From NCBI RefSeq assembly GCF_030128825.1, contig NZ_CP119127.1, positions 4,577,501-4,641,500 on the forward strand: 64,000 nt of DNA, written 5' to 3'. This stretch comes from Sphingobium sp. WTD-1 (GTDB lineage: Bacteria > Pseudomonadota > Alphaproteobacteria > Sphingomonadales > Sphingomonadaceae). Both the position numbers and the translations under genes were made by a program. The notes under the pieces were generated by a model. That model was not told the origin of the DNA. It made no database searches and saw only the letters and a program-made list of their open reading frames with translations. Below, in pieces: positions 37,875 through 46,806 of the stretch (position 1 is the first letter of the stretch; each line of letters opens with the position of its first letter).

Positions 37875-38129
37875 ATGGCACTGCATTTCGAACTCGTGAC
37901 CCCTGAAAAGCTCGTCCGCTCGGAAGAGGTCTATCAGGTCGTCGTTCCCGGCACCGATGGCGACTTTGGCGTGCTGGAGGGCCATGCGCCCTTCATGTCG
38001 ACCGTGCGCGATGGCGCGATCCAGATCTTCGCATCGGCTGGCGCCGCACCAGAAATCATCCCGGTCGAGGGCGGCTTTGCCGAGGTCAATGAAAAGGGCC
38101 TGACGGTTCTCGCCGAAAAGGCGGGCTAA
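37875..38129 (+). CDS. atpC: ATP synthase F1 epsilon subunit, short form
   Basis: An 84-residue protein starting at ATG 37875. [20 protein letters not shown] and [20 protein letters not shown] are the epsilon beta-sandwich signatures. The protein ends after LTVLAEKAG, so the C-terminal helical hairpin of the usual 130-residue form, which inhibits ATP hydrolysis, is missing. It is the last gene of the operon and is followed by a terminator at 38204. Confidence 0.93.
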   Translation: MALHFELVTPEKLVRSEEVYQVVVPGTDGDFGVLEGHAPFMSTVRDGAIQIFASAGAAPEIIPVEGGFAEVNEKGLTVLAEKAG

Positions 38130-38203
38130 TCACCCTGATGTGCGGGAACTTGGAAGAGCTCTTCTCTTTCCAGCCCACCGCATTCATGCCAGACAAACGG
38201 ACC

Positions 38204-38233
38204 AAGGGGCGCGCTTTGCGCCCCTTTTTCTTG
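38204..38233 (+). terminator. Intrinsic terminator of the atp operon
   Basis: The arms aaggggcgc (38204-38212) and gcgcccctt (38218-38226) pair perfectly around a 5-base loop, followed by a T-rich tract. It lies about 75 bases after the atpC stop and just before the next gene at 38250. Confidence 0.85.
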
Positions 38234-38249
38234 TGAGTGCCGTGCGCCG

Positions 38250-39827
38250 ATGACCGCCCTCCCCTTTACCGCACCCTCCCAGGATGAACCCGCCTTCACT
38301 CCGCCGCCGGCGAGCGAATCGCCGTCTTGGCTGGCACACCAACTACCCGCGGGCTGGCTCATCGCAGCGCTGCTTTTGTGGCTTGGGCTGGACCAGCTTC
38401 TGCTGTGGCGGTTTCTCGATATCATGCCCGTCTGGGCCTATCCGCTCGGGATGCTGCTGATCGTCGGACTGTGCGTCGCGACCGTGCGCGCCATGCCCGA
38501 TCACCGAGGGCCAACAGTCGCGATTCTGATCGCCTGCCTGGCCGTCGCATTGATCCTGCTGATGCTGGGGGGCGAAGGCCACTTCTTCTACGCTAATATC
38601 GACTGGCAGGTTCGCTTTGCGGTGCTGCGCGATATGGGCCTGCATCCTTGGCCGTTCGTCTATGGCGATCAGCCGGTGCCCGCATTGCTGCGCGCGCCCA
38701 TCGGCATGTTCCTGGTCCCGGCGCTGGCAGCCAAGGCAGCGGGCGACCGCGCCGGCGACCTCGCCCTGCTGATCCAGAACAGTCTGATGCTCGCCGCCAT
38801 GCTCAGCCTCGGCGCCACACTGTTCGATACCCGCCGTGCCCGGCTGATCGCCCTCCTCATCTTCCTGGCATTTAGCGGCCTGGACGCCCTGGGCCGGATG
38901 CTCTTTCGCGGTGGCCTGTCGGACCATCTCGAAAACTGGGCCTATCTCCAATATAGTTCCACCATCACCCTTGCCTTCTGGGTGCCCAATCATGCGCTGT
39001 CCGGCTGGATCGGCGCGCTGGGCTATCTGTTATGGCGACGCGATCGCCTGCCCCTCGCCACCTATCTCAGCCTGCTGCCGCTGACCGCCCTCTGGTCGCC
39101 GCTGGGACTGATGGGGGCGATGCCCTTCGCCGCACTGGCGGCAATTCGCACATTGCGCCAATGTGCATTGGCGCCCGCCACCCTCCTCTATCCTGCCTTG
39201 GCCACCCTGCTGGCGGTGCCCGGCCTGGCATATATGAGCGCGGCGCCCGCCGATGTCGGTGCCAGGATCGTGGCGCTGGCGCCGCTGCAATGGGGGCTGT
39301 TTGAACTGCTGGAGGTGCTGGTCTACGCCCTGCCCCTGGCATGGCTGGGCCGATCTAACCGTTTTGGGCTGGACACGCTGCTGGTCGCGACAGCTTGGCT
39401 ATTGCTCATTCCCTTCGTCCAGATCGGCTGGTCGACCGACTTCATGATGCGCGGTTCGATCAGCGCGCTCGCGATCCTGGCCGTCATGCTGGTCGATGCA
39501 CTGGGGCAGGGCGGCATGGGCCGTCGCTGGCTGATCGCCATGCTGTTGATCGGCAGCATCACCGGCCTTGCCGAAATTCGCCGTGCATTGGCCTATCCGG
39601 CAGCGCCGCAGGTCCGATGCAGCTTTTCCGGGGCCTGGGACCAGAGCTTCGGCAGCTTCCCCAAAGGGTCCTATCTGGCCCCCCTGCCCGCGATGCCGGC
39701 CTGGGTTCGTCCGGCCAATCCCGCGCGCATCCACAGCGTCGATCCCACTCGATGCTGGGATGGGGCATGGCACCATCCGGACAAGCCGGATGCGCCGACC
39801 TCAGACCGACAGGATCGCGTAGAGTGA
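38250..39827 (+). CDS. Polytopic membrane protein of unknown function
   Basis: A 525-residue protein with about ten to twelve hydrophobic segments, starting ATG 38250. The regions IDWQVRFAVLRDMGLHPWPF and TLFDTRRARLIALLIF between segments suggest a GT-C-like or O-antigen-related membrane protein, but I see no decisive motif. It converges with the methyltransferase gene, the two ends overlapping by 27 bases. The glycan-type genes around it suggest a role in envelope carbohydrate assembly. This is an inference from context. Confidence 0.75.
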   Translation: MTALPFTAPSQDEPAFTPPPASESPSWLAHQLPAGWLIAALLLWLGLDQLLLWRFLDIMPVWAYPLGMLLIVGLCVATVRAMPDHRGPTVAILIACLAVALILLMLGGEGHFFYANIDWQVRFAVLRDMGLHPWPFVYGDQPVPALLRAPIGMFLVPALAAKAAGDRAGDLALLIQNSLMLAAMLSLGATLFDTRRARLIALLIFLAFSGLDALGRMLFRGGLSDHLENWAYLQYSSTITLAFWVPNHALSGWIGALGYLLWRRDRLPLATYLSLLPLTALWSPLGLMGAMPFAALAAIRTLRQCALAPATLLYPALATLLAVPGLAYMSAAPADVGARIVALAPLQWGLFELLEVLVYALPLAWLGRSNRFGLDTLLVATAWLLLIPFVQIGWSTDFMMRGSISALAILAVMLVDALGQGGMGRRWLIAMLLIGSITGLAEIRRALAYPAAPQVRCSFSGAWDQSFGSFPKGSYLAPLPAMPAWVRPANPARIHSVDPTRCWDGAWHHPDKPDAPTSDRQDRVE

Positions 39828-40526
39828 CAGGCCGATCGGAAAGCGGATGCGCCCCAGCAGATGCCGTTCCCAGGCAAAGATGCGCCGCAGCAATCCGTTG
39901 ACCGGCGGCGAGGGCTGGACATCACTCTCGCTCTTGCGCTTCAACAGCCGCTGCGCCATCCGCGTGGTCATCGCCAGCGGAAACAACAGGCTGTTGAAAT
40001 AGCCCACGGCCTCGACCGTCAGACCGGCTTCACGTGCCACCCGGACCAGGCTGGCCCGCGTATAGCGGCGCTTGTGATGATGCAGAACATCATGATCCGA
40101 CCAGAGCCAGGGCACGGCCGGCACCGTCAGCAATATCCGCCCACCCGATGCGAGCCGCGTCCGCAATGCGGCCAGCGATGCCCGATCCTGCTCGACATGT
40201 TCCAGCACATCGAGCACCGCGATCAGATCATAGCTGTCTTCATCAAAGCCGATCTTATGGGGCAGCATGCCCGGTTCGACCCGGCCGATCCCGCGCGCGC
40301 GCGCCAGGGCTCGGGCGCCGGCATCATATTCCAGCGCGTCCACTGTACCGTGTGCCGCCAGCATCGCCAGATTGCCGCCAGTGCCGCATCCCGCCTCCAA
40401 TATTCGGGCACCTTGCGGGGGCGCAATGCTCGACCGGATCAGCGTTTCCAATATGGCCCGCCGGGCCACGAACCACCAATGTTCGCCTTCCTGGGCGCTC
40501 ATGCTCGCATAGGCTGATTGGTCCAT
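39801..40526 (-). CDS. Class I SAM-dependent methyltransferase
   Basis: The frame extends upstream to 40889, but ATG 40526 (MDQSAYASMSAQEGEHWWFV) gives a 241-residue protein of normal shape. Motif I is ARILEAGCGTGGNLAML and motif II region is LIAVLDVLEHVEQD. EHWWFVARR before motif I is typical of methyltransferases found in surface-polysaccharide clusters. The gene overlaps the GT2 glycosyltransferase gene by 28 bases, so they are one operon. A lipid-linked sugar or polyprenyl substrate is plausible. Confidence 0.85.
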   Translation of the reverse strand: MDQSAYASMSAQEGEHWWFVARRAILETLIRSSIAPPQGARILEAGCGTGGNLAMLAAHGTVDALEYDAGARALARARGIGRVEPGMLPHKIGFDEDSYDLIAVLDVLEHVEQDRASLAALRTRLASGGRILLTVPAVPWLWSDHDVLHHHKRRYTRASLVRVAREAGLTVEAVGYFNSLLFPLAMTTRMAQRLLKRKSESDVQPSPPVNGLLRRIFAWERHLLGRIRFPIGLSLYAILSV

Positions 40527-41521
40527 GTCCCCTGATCCTCCCCAGATAGCGCCGCAACCGACACCGGCGCGGGCACGCCGCTGCCCTGCTCGTCCGCAAT
40601 CACATAGAGCGGCCGCTGCCGCACTTCGCGTGCGACACGGCCCAGATATTCGCCGATGATTCCCAGACTCATCAGATTGAGCCCGCCCAGCCCCAGCACC
40701 GCCACCATGATCGATGCATAGCCGGGCGTATCGACCCCGGTGACGAGCGTATGCACGACCAGGAAGGCCGCATAGGCAAAGGCCAGCAACGCGATGCCAC
40801 CACCGATATAGGACCAGATGCGCAGCGGCATGGTGGTCGACGCGGTAATGCCGTCCACCGCCAACGACCAGAGCTTGCCCAGCCGCCATTTGGTGGTGCC
40901 CGCTTCCCGGCGCGCGCGGCTATAGTCGACCGTCGCGACGCGAAAGCCGATCCAGCTGAAAAGCCCCTTGTTGAACCGTGCCTGCTCGCCCAACTGCTTG
41001 ACGACATCGACGGCCTGTCGGTCGAGAAGTCGGAAATCGCCGACATTTTCAGGGATGGGATAATCGGACAGGCGATTGAGCAGGCGATAGAAGCTGCGCG
41101 CGCTCCAGCGCTTGAACCAGCCGTCGGTCGACCGATCGACCCGCCGCGCATTGACGACCTGCGCGCCGGCCAGCCAATATCGCACCATCTCCACGATCAC
41201 CGCCGGCGGATCCTGCAGGTCGACGTCGATCGGGATGACGGCGTCGCCCCGAGCATGGTCGATCCCGGCGGCCAAGGCCGCTTCCTTGCCGAAATTGCGG
41301 GACAGGGTGATGCAGCGGACATCGCTGTTCAGGCGCGACAGGATCGCCAGTACGTCGGCTGTGCGGTCCGTGCTGCCATCGTCGACGAACAAATATTCAG
41401 CCTGCGCGCCCGGCCCGATCAGCGCCAACGCATCGGCAAGCGCAGGACGCGCCGCATCCAGAAACAGCGACAGGCTGTCCTGCTCGTTGAAAACGGGAAT
41501 GACGATCGACACGGTTCGCAT
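40499..41521 (-). CDS. GT2 glycosyltransferase, polyprenyl-phosphate sugar type
   Basis: A 340-residue protein. MRTVSIVIPVFNEQDSLSLF opens the GT-A fold; VDDGSTDRTADVL and the DxD-like VDLQDPPAVIVEMV follow. Two C-terminal membrane segments lie at about 235-260 and 270-295. This is the DPM1/GtrB/ArnC layout: transfer of a sugar from a nucleotide donor to undecaprenyl phosphate on the cytoplasmic side. It is the first gene of a two-gene minus-strand unit with the methyltransferase. Confidence 0.9.
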   Translation of the reverse strand: MRTVSIVIPVFNEQDSLSLFLDAARPALADALALIGPGAQAEYLFVDDGSTDRTADVLAILSRLNSDVRCITLSRNFGKEAALAAGIDHARGDAVIPIDVDLQDPPAVIVEMVRYWLAGAQVVNARRVDRSTDGWFKRWSARSFYRLLNRLSDYPIPENVGDFRLLDRQAVDVVKQLGEQARFNKGLFSWIGFRVATVDYSRARREAGTTKWRLGKLWSLAVDGITASTTMPLRIWSYIGGGIALLAFAYAAFLVVHTLVTGVDTPGYASIMVAVLGLGGLNLMSLGIIGEYLGRVAREVRQRPLYVIADEQGSGVPAPVSVAALSGEDQGTWTNQPMRA

Positions 41522-41637
41522 GGCGCGTGGATATCCTGCCAGACACTTATGCTCGCTATCGGCCAGAATGGTTAATGACGGGTAACCGCCAAACAGGACT
41601 TACGCTTCGTTTACCCTATTGCGGCATCAGGGCGGTC

Positions 41638-43203
41638 ATGCGCTTCGCCTCCGGCCTTCTTCGTCACCCCATGGCCATATTGGCCACGCTGGGCATTCTG
41701 TTGATGCTGCCCTCCTTCCTGTTCGGCCCAGGGGCCAGCCATTCCTATCTCTATAATTATATGTGGACCGGTCATTTCGGCGAGCAAATGGCGGCAGGGC
41801 ATGTGTATGAACGCTGGCTTCCCCGTAGCTTCGAAGGACTGGGCAGCCCGACCTTCTATTTCTATCCGCCGCTCGCCTATTGGCTGTCCGGCGGCCTCGC
41901 GGCGATCGGCCTTTCGGTTCTCCAGGCGATCAATGTCGCCGCGCTCCTGCTGCTGGTCGCATCGGGCATGGCGATGTATCGCTGGCTCGCGTCGCGCGGC
42001 ACACATCCGCTGCTGGGCGCCGCCCTCTATATGCTGGCCCCCTATCATCTCCATGATTTTTATGTGCGCGGCGCCCTCGCCGAATTTGCCGCCTTCATCT
42101 GGCTGCCGCTGATCGCCCTGGGGATTGCGCGCCTGCCCTCTCGCGGCGGCATCGCGCTGCTCGCACTCAGCTATGGCGCGCTCATTCTCACCCATCTGCC
42201 GGTGGCCACCCTCACCGGTCTGTTCCTGATCGCGCCGCTCATGCTGCATCGGATATGGCAGGATCGCGCGACGCTGGTTCCCGGACTGATCGCGGGCATC
42301 CTGGCCTTTGCTCTGGCCGCCTTCTACCTGTTGCCCGCCGCCACGCTGCAGGCGCATATGTCGACTGCCTTGCTGTGGACCGGCAAATATCACGCCGCCA
42401 ACTGGTCGATCTGGCGCGAAGATTTTGTACTGTTCCCCTGCATCGCGCTGGGGCTGGGGCTGTTGGCCTGGCCCGCCCGGTCAATCTGGTCGGGGATCGC
42501 CATCGTCACCGCCCTGGCGTCGATCAACCTCATCCCGTTCCTCTGGCAGATCGGCCTGCTGGACAAGACGCAATTCCCCTGGCGGACGCTGGGCATCGTC
42601 GAATTTGCGACCGTCACCGCGCTAGCGTCCTATCGCCCTCGCCCCGTCCTGCTGGCGGGTGCGGGCGTGCTGCTGCTGTTCCCCTATCTGGTAAGCGGCG
42701 CCATCACCCGCGCCAATCTGCGTCTGCCGATCGACTATGGCCGGCTCGACCGGACCGTCCCCGATGCCCCCGAATATCTTCCGTCCGGTTTCGACATTGC
42801 CCGCGTCAATCGCTATGACCGCTCAACCGACCTGCGCCCCTGGCGCGCTCTGCCGCGCGGCGACCGGATTGTCGTCACCCATCCCGGCCCCGTGACCATG
42901 GGGCATGCCGCCTTCCCGATCTGGCAGGTGACGCGCAACGGTCAGCCAGTACCTTCCCATGGCCCGCTCATCAGCTTCGATGCGCAACCCGGCACCTACC
43001 GGATCGAACGCGTCCGCCTGTGGCAGGAATATCTCGGCACGGCCATCAGCCTAGCCGCCGCGCTGATGCTGGCGCTGCTTCTGTGGCGCCGGCCCATTAG
43101 CCATTTGTCAAAGTTTCCGGCTTATTCACCTTTTCCAGCCATGTTGAATCGGCCCATTTTGGGGTGGCTGGCCCGATCGCAAAATTCTGGCGGAGAGTTA
43201 TGA
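41638..43203 (+). CDS. Large polytopic membrane protein, glycan-related context
   Basis: I chose ATG 41638 (MRFASGLLRHPMAILATLGI), giving 521 residues; the frame is open to 41527. About ten to twelve hydrophobic segments are followed by a soluble stretch (about 370-490) with DRTVPDAPEYLPSGFDIARV. The pattern FYFYPPLAYWLSGGLAAIG after YNYMWTGHFGEQMAAG resembles bacterial membrane proteins annotated near 6-pyruvoyl-tetrahydropterin-synthase-related families, similar to GT-C enzymes. The stop overlaps the next start (ATGA at 43200). Confidence 0.75.
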   Translation: MRFASGLLRHPMAILATLGILLMLPSFLFGPGASHSYLYNYMWTGHFGEQMAAGHVYERWLPRSFEGLGSPTFYFYPPLAYWLSGGLAAIGLSVLQAINVAALLLLVASGMAMYRWLASRGTHPLLGAALYMLAPYHLHDFYVRGALAEFAAFIWLPLIALGIARLPSRGGIALLALSYGALILTHLPVATLTGLFLIAPLMLHRIWQDRATLVPGLIAGILAFALAAFYLLPAATLQAHMSTALLWTGKYHAANWSIWREDFVLFPCIALGLGLLAWPARSIWSGIAIVTALASINLIPFLWQIGLLDKTQFPWRTLGIVEFATVTALASYRPRPVLLAGAGVLLLFPYLVSGAITRANLRLPIDYGRLDRTVPDAPEYLPSGFDIARVNRYDRSTDLRPWRALPRGDRIVVTHPGPVTMGHAAFPIWQVTRNGQPVPSHGPLISFDAQPGTYRIERVRLWQEYLGTAISLAAALMLALLLWRRPISHLSKFPAYSPFPAMLNRPILGWLARSQNSGGEL

Positions 43204-44732
43204 GCGCATTTGGACGGAAAAATGGACCTGCCGGTATCAAGCCGGGTTTCGGCGTCGCCCGACCGATGCACAGCGCGGGCGGCGCCCGTGAGGACGCACC
43301 GCGTGGTGGCGACCAGTTCCCCCCGCTCGATCTGGCCACCTTGCCCGGTGACGCGCCGCTCGATCCGCTGTCGGCACCGACCAGTCAGATGCAGCGCAAT
43401 GCGGACGCCATGTCGCGCCTGTCGGAACGCGCCAATGCCGAACATATCGCCGATGCCGGCCCGCAGGGGTTCGAGGCGTCGGTTCACAAGATCAAGGAAC
43501 AGGTGCTTCCCCGCCTGCTCGAACGCGTCGATCCCGAAGCGGCCGCGACCCTCACCAAGGATGAACTGGCGGAGGAATTCCGGCCGATCATCATGGAAGT
43601 GCTGGCCGAGCTGAAGCTGACGCTCAACCGGCGCGAGCAGTTCGCGCTGGAAAAGGTGCTGGTCGACGAGCTTCTGGGCCTTGGCCCGCTCGAGGAATTG
43701 CTGGCCGACCCCGATGTCAGCGATATCATGGTCAACGGCCCGGAACAGACCTATATCGAAAAGAAGGGCAAGCTCCAGATCGCGCCGATCAAGTTCCGCG
43801 ATGAAGAGCATCTGTTCCAGATCGCCCAGCGCATCGTGAACAAGGTCGGCCGCCGCGTCGACCAGACCACGCCGCTGGCCGACGCCCGCCTGCCCGACGG
43901 TTCGCGTGTCAACGTGATCGTGCCGCCGCTCAGCCTCAAGGGCACGGCCATCTCGATCCGTAAATTCTCGGCCAAGCCGATCACCATCGACATGCTCGCC
44001 CAATGGGGCGCCATGAGCCAGAAGATGGCGACGGCGCTCAAGATCGCCGGTGCGTGCCGTTTCAATATCGTCATTTCGGGCGGCACCGGTTCGGGCAAGA
44101 CGACGATGCTCAATGCGCTGTCGAAGATGATCGATCCGGGCGAGCGCGTGCTGACCATCGAGGACGCGGCCGAACTGCGCCTGCAGCAGCCGCACTGGCT
44201 GCCGCTCGAAACCCGCCCGCCCAATCTGGAAGGCCAGGGCGCGATCACCATCGGCGACCTCGTCAAGAACGCCCTGCGTATGCGTCCTGATCGCATCATC
44301 CTGGGCGAAATTCGTGGCGCGGAATGTTTCGACCTGCTCGCCGCGATGAACACCGGCCATGACGGCTCCATGTGTACGCTCCACAGCAACAGCCCGCGCG
44401 AATGCCTGGGCCGTATGGAGAACATGATCCTGATGGGCGACATCAAGATCCCGAAGGAAGCCATTTCCAAGCAGATCGCCGACTCGGTCGACCTGATCGT
44501 CCAGGTGAAGCGCCTGCGCGACGGTTCGCGCCGCGTCACCAACGTGACCGAGGTGATCGGCATGGAAGGCGACGTCATCGTCACCCAGGAACTGTTCAAG
44601 TTCGAATATCATGACGAGGATGACAGCGGTAAGATCATCGGCGAATATCGCTCGATGGGCCTGCGCCCCTATACGCTCGACAAGGCCCGCATGTTCGGCT
44701 TCGATCAGCCTTTCCTGGAAGCCTGTCTCTGA
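43200..44732 (+). CDS. cpaF: CpaF/TadA-type secretion ATPase
   Basis: A 510-residue cytoplasmic hexameric ATPase of type II/IV secretion and Flp pilus systems. I chose ATG 43200 (MSAFGRKNGPAGIKPGFGVA) after ggcggagag, overlapping the previous stop as ATGA; an upstream ATG at 43164 is possible. Walker A is GGTGSGKT (294-301), and MRPDRIILGEIRGAECFDLL is the Walker B region. Conserved Arg and His of the family are present (TLHSNSPRECLGRME). No other tad/cpa genes are in the window, so it is an orphan copy here. Confidence 0.9.
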   Translation: MSAFGRKNGPAGIKPGFGVARPMHSAGGAREDAPRGGDQFPPLDLATLPGDAPLDPLSAPTSQMQRNADAMSRLSERANAEHIADAGPQGFEASVHKIKEQVLPRLLERVDPEAAATLTKDELAEEFRPIIMEVLAELKLTLNRREQFALEKVLVDELLGLGPLEELLADPDVSDIMVNGPEQTYIEKKGKLQIAPIKFRDEEHLFQIAQRIVNKVGRRVDQTTPLADARLPDGSRVNVIVPPLSLKGTAISIRKFSAKPITIDMLAQWGAMSQKMATALKIAGACRFNIVISGGTGSGKTTMLNALSKMIDPGERVLTIEDAAELRLQQPHWLPLETRPPNLEGQGAITIGDLVKNALRMRPDRIILGEIRGAECFDLLAAMNTGHDGSMCTLHSNSPRECLGRMENMILMGDIKIPKEAISKQIADSVDLIVQVKRLRDGSRRVTNVTEVIGMEGDVIVTQELFKFEYHDEDDSGKIIGEYRSMGLRPYTLDKARMFGFDQPFLEACL

Positions 44733-44754
44733 CCCTCAGGGAATAAGGGCGCCC

Positions 44755-44810
44755 GCTCCCGCGTAGACGGGATGTGAATCCTCACATCCTCATCGCGGGA
44801 GCAGCCTTTC
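44755..44810 (+). terminator. Two nested hairpins after cpaF
   Basis: An outer stem gctcccgcg/cgcgggagc (44755-44763, 44794-44802) encloses an inner stem ggatgtga/tcacatcc (44770-44777, 44782-44789). A short T-rich stretch follows. It probably ends cpaF transcription, though the next gene starts within 10 bases of it. Confidence 0.4.
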
Positions 44811-45536
44811 TTGTCCGTTCGATCCCTTTCCCGCCATGGTCTTGCCGCCATGGCGAGCGCCTTTCTGGGCGATGCCGCACTGGCGTCCGACGCCTATCCC
44901 GACGTGCCCGAGCCGATGATCTTCGACATGATGCGGCCGCTGGGCGCCAAGCGCGGCGAACTGGAGGTCAATACGCTGGCGACCGTTCCGCTGTCGGGCA
45001 ATGACGACGCCGTCCATTGGGCACCGGAAATCGAATATGCCTTTGCCGACGGCTTCGCGATCGAGGGCGAACTGCCCTTCGTCAACGGCCGGCTTGCTGA
45101 ACTGAAGCTGGGCCTGCAGGCGAGTTTCGGCACCACAGGCGGCGGACGCACCGGTCATGGCGTCCAATATCTCGGCATCTATAACCGCCGCGCCAAACAA
45201 TATCGCAGCAGTTTCGCCTATATGGTGGCCCATCGCTACAACAGCCGCTGGAGCAGCGTGACGATGGCAGGGCTTGCCGACGTAAAGCTGTCGGGCGGCC
45301 ATGGCCGCAACGGCGTGATCCTCAACCACTCTGCCTTCTATGACAGCCGCGAAGGCCAGGTATTGGGGCTGGAGATCAATTATCAGGGCGGCAGCGAGGG
45401 CGGCCTGCTGCTGATGCCGCAATTGCACCAGCAACTGGGCGGCAATTTCGCCATGCAGGCGGGCCTTGGCGCGGAACGGCCGCGCGGCGATGTCTTCCGT
45501 CCCACCGCCGGCCTGCGCATCATTCGTCAATTTTAA
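44811..45536 (+). CDS. Secreted protein of unknown function
   Basis: A 241-residue protein. The frame starts at TTG 44811 (MSVRSLSRHGLAAMASAFLG), which gives a signal-like N-terminus; the next in-frame ATG, at Met14, would give MASAFLGDAALASDAYPD. The mature part has many beta-like strands (VHWAPEIEYAFADGFAIEGE, GLGAERPRGDVFRPTAGLRI) and ends IIRQF, the form of an outer-membrane barrel protein. No named family is recognised. It is followed after 37 bases by a GT4 glycosyltransferase gene. Confidence 0.65.
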   Translation: MSVRSLSRHGLAAMASAFLGDAALASDAYPDVPEPMIFDMMRPLGAKRGELEVNTLATVPLSGNDDAVHWAPEIEYAFADGFAIEGELPFVNGRLAELKLGLQASFGTTGGGRTGHGVQYLGIYNRRAKQYRSSFAYMVAHRYNSRWSSVTMAGLADVKLSGGHGRNGVILNHSAFYDSREGQVLGLEINYQGGSEGGLLLMPQLHQQLGGNFAMQAGLGAERPRGDVFRPTAGLRIIRQF

Positions 45537-45573
45537 TTGGCCATCGATGGAATAGGCGCGATCCGACAAGCGT

Positions 45574-46806
45574 ATGCGGGGCATGACGCTGCATTCCCCG
45601 CTCTCTTCCCTTCGCGCCCATATTCATGCCGCCCTGCCGGTCGCCGCGGCGCCGGCATCATCCCGGCCGCTGAAGATCGCGCTGTTTTCGGGCAATTATG
45701 ATTGCGTGCGCGATGGCGCGAACCGGGCACTCAACCGTCTGGTCCGGCATATGCTGGACGAGCACAAGGCAGAGGTGCGCATCTATTCGCCGACCGCACC
45801 GACGCCGGCCTTCGCCTCGGCCGGCGATGTCCGATCAGTGCGCTCGCTCTGCATTCCCGGTCGCCCGGAATATCGGCTCGCGATCGGCCTGACCCGTGCC
45901 GCCCGCGCCGATCTGGAGGCGTTCCAGCCTGACATCGTGCATCTGTCCGCGCCCGACCTGCTCGGCCGGCAGGCGCTGAACTGGGCGCGGCGCAACGCCG
46001 TACCGACCGTCGCCAGCCTGCACACCCGGTTCGAGACCTATCTTGCTTATTATCGCCTCGCCTTCCTGCGCCCGAAGGTCGAGGCCTATCTCGATCGCTT
46101 CTATGGCGATTGCGACCGTATCCTCGCCCCGACCCCGCCGATCGCTGCGGACCTCACCGCCATCCATGGCGCCGAGCGCATTGCCCTCTGGAGCCGGGGC
46201 GTCGATCGATCCGTCTTTCATCCGGCGATGCGAGATGAAAGCCTGCGCGCCCAGCTTGGCTATGCGCCCGACGATGTCGTGCCGCTCTTCTTCGGCCGGC
46301 TGGTCCGGGAAAAGGGGCTCGACATCTTCGCCGACGCCATCATGGCGGCGCGCGCCAACGGCCTGTCGCTGCGCCCCCTGATCCTGGGTGATGGCCCGGC
46401 GCGCGATGCCCTCGCCCGCCATCTGCCCAATGCCGGCTTCGCCGGCCATGTCGAAGGGGCGCGTCTCGGCGCGCTGGTCGCCAGCGCCGACATCTTGGTC
46501 AATCCCAGCGTCACGGAGGCGTTCGGCAACGTCAATCTGGAGGCAATGGCCAGCGGTCTTGCCGTCCTGTCGGCCGACGTCCCCAGCGCATCCGCCCTGA
46601 TCGATAATGGCGTCAACGGACTGCTGGTGCCGCCGGGCGACGTTGGCGCCTATGCCGGCGGCCTGGCTTCCCTCGTCCGCGACACCGGCCTAAGGCGGCG
46701 GCTTGGCCACGCGGCGGAGGCTACGGCAGGCGACTATCGCTGGGACCATGTCCTGGATTCGGTGGCGCGCGTCTATCGCGAACTGGCGGGCGCCCCAATG
46801 GAATGA
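45574..46806 (+). CDS. GT4 glycosyltransferase
   Basis: A 410-residue GT-B enzyme. KIALFSGNYDCVRDGANRAL forms the N-terminal sugar-acceptor lobe; PLFFGRLVREKGLDIFADAI opens the donor lobe. The ExxxxxxxE motif of retaining GT4 enzymes is in SVTEAFGNVNLEAMASG. SLHTRFETYLAYYRL resembles the pattern of bacterial glycolipid and mannosyl transferases. The stop overlaps the sigma-factor start by 4 bases, so the three genes are one operon. Acceptor and sugar cannot be told from sequence. Confidence 0.9.
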   Translation: MRGMTLHSPLSSLRAHIHAALPVAAAPASSRPLKIALFSGNYDCVRDGANRALNRLVRHMLDEHKAEVRIYSPTAPTPAFASAGDVRSVRSLCIPGRPEYRLAIGLTRAARADLEAFQPDIVHLSAPDLLGRQALNWARRNAVPTVASLHTRFETYLAYYRLAFLRPKVEAYLDRFYGDCDRILAPTPPIAADLTAIHGAERIALWSRGVDRSVFHPAMRDESLRAQLGYAPDDVVPLFFGRLVREKGLDIFADAIMAARANGLSLRPLILGDGPARDALARHLPNAGFAGHVEGARLGALVASADILVNPSVTEAFGNVNLEAMASGLAVLSADVPSASALIDNGVNGLLVPPGDVGAYAGGLASLVRDTGLRRRLGHAAEATAGDYRWDHVLDSVARVYRELAGAPME

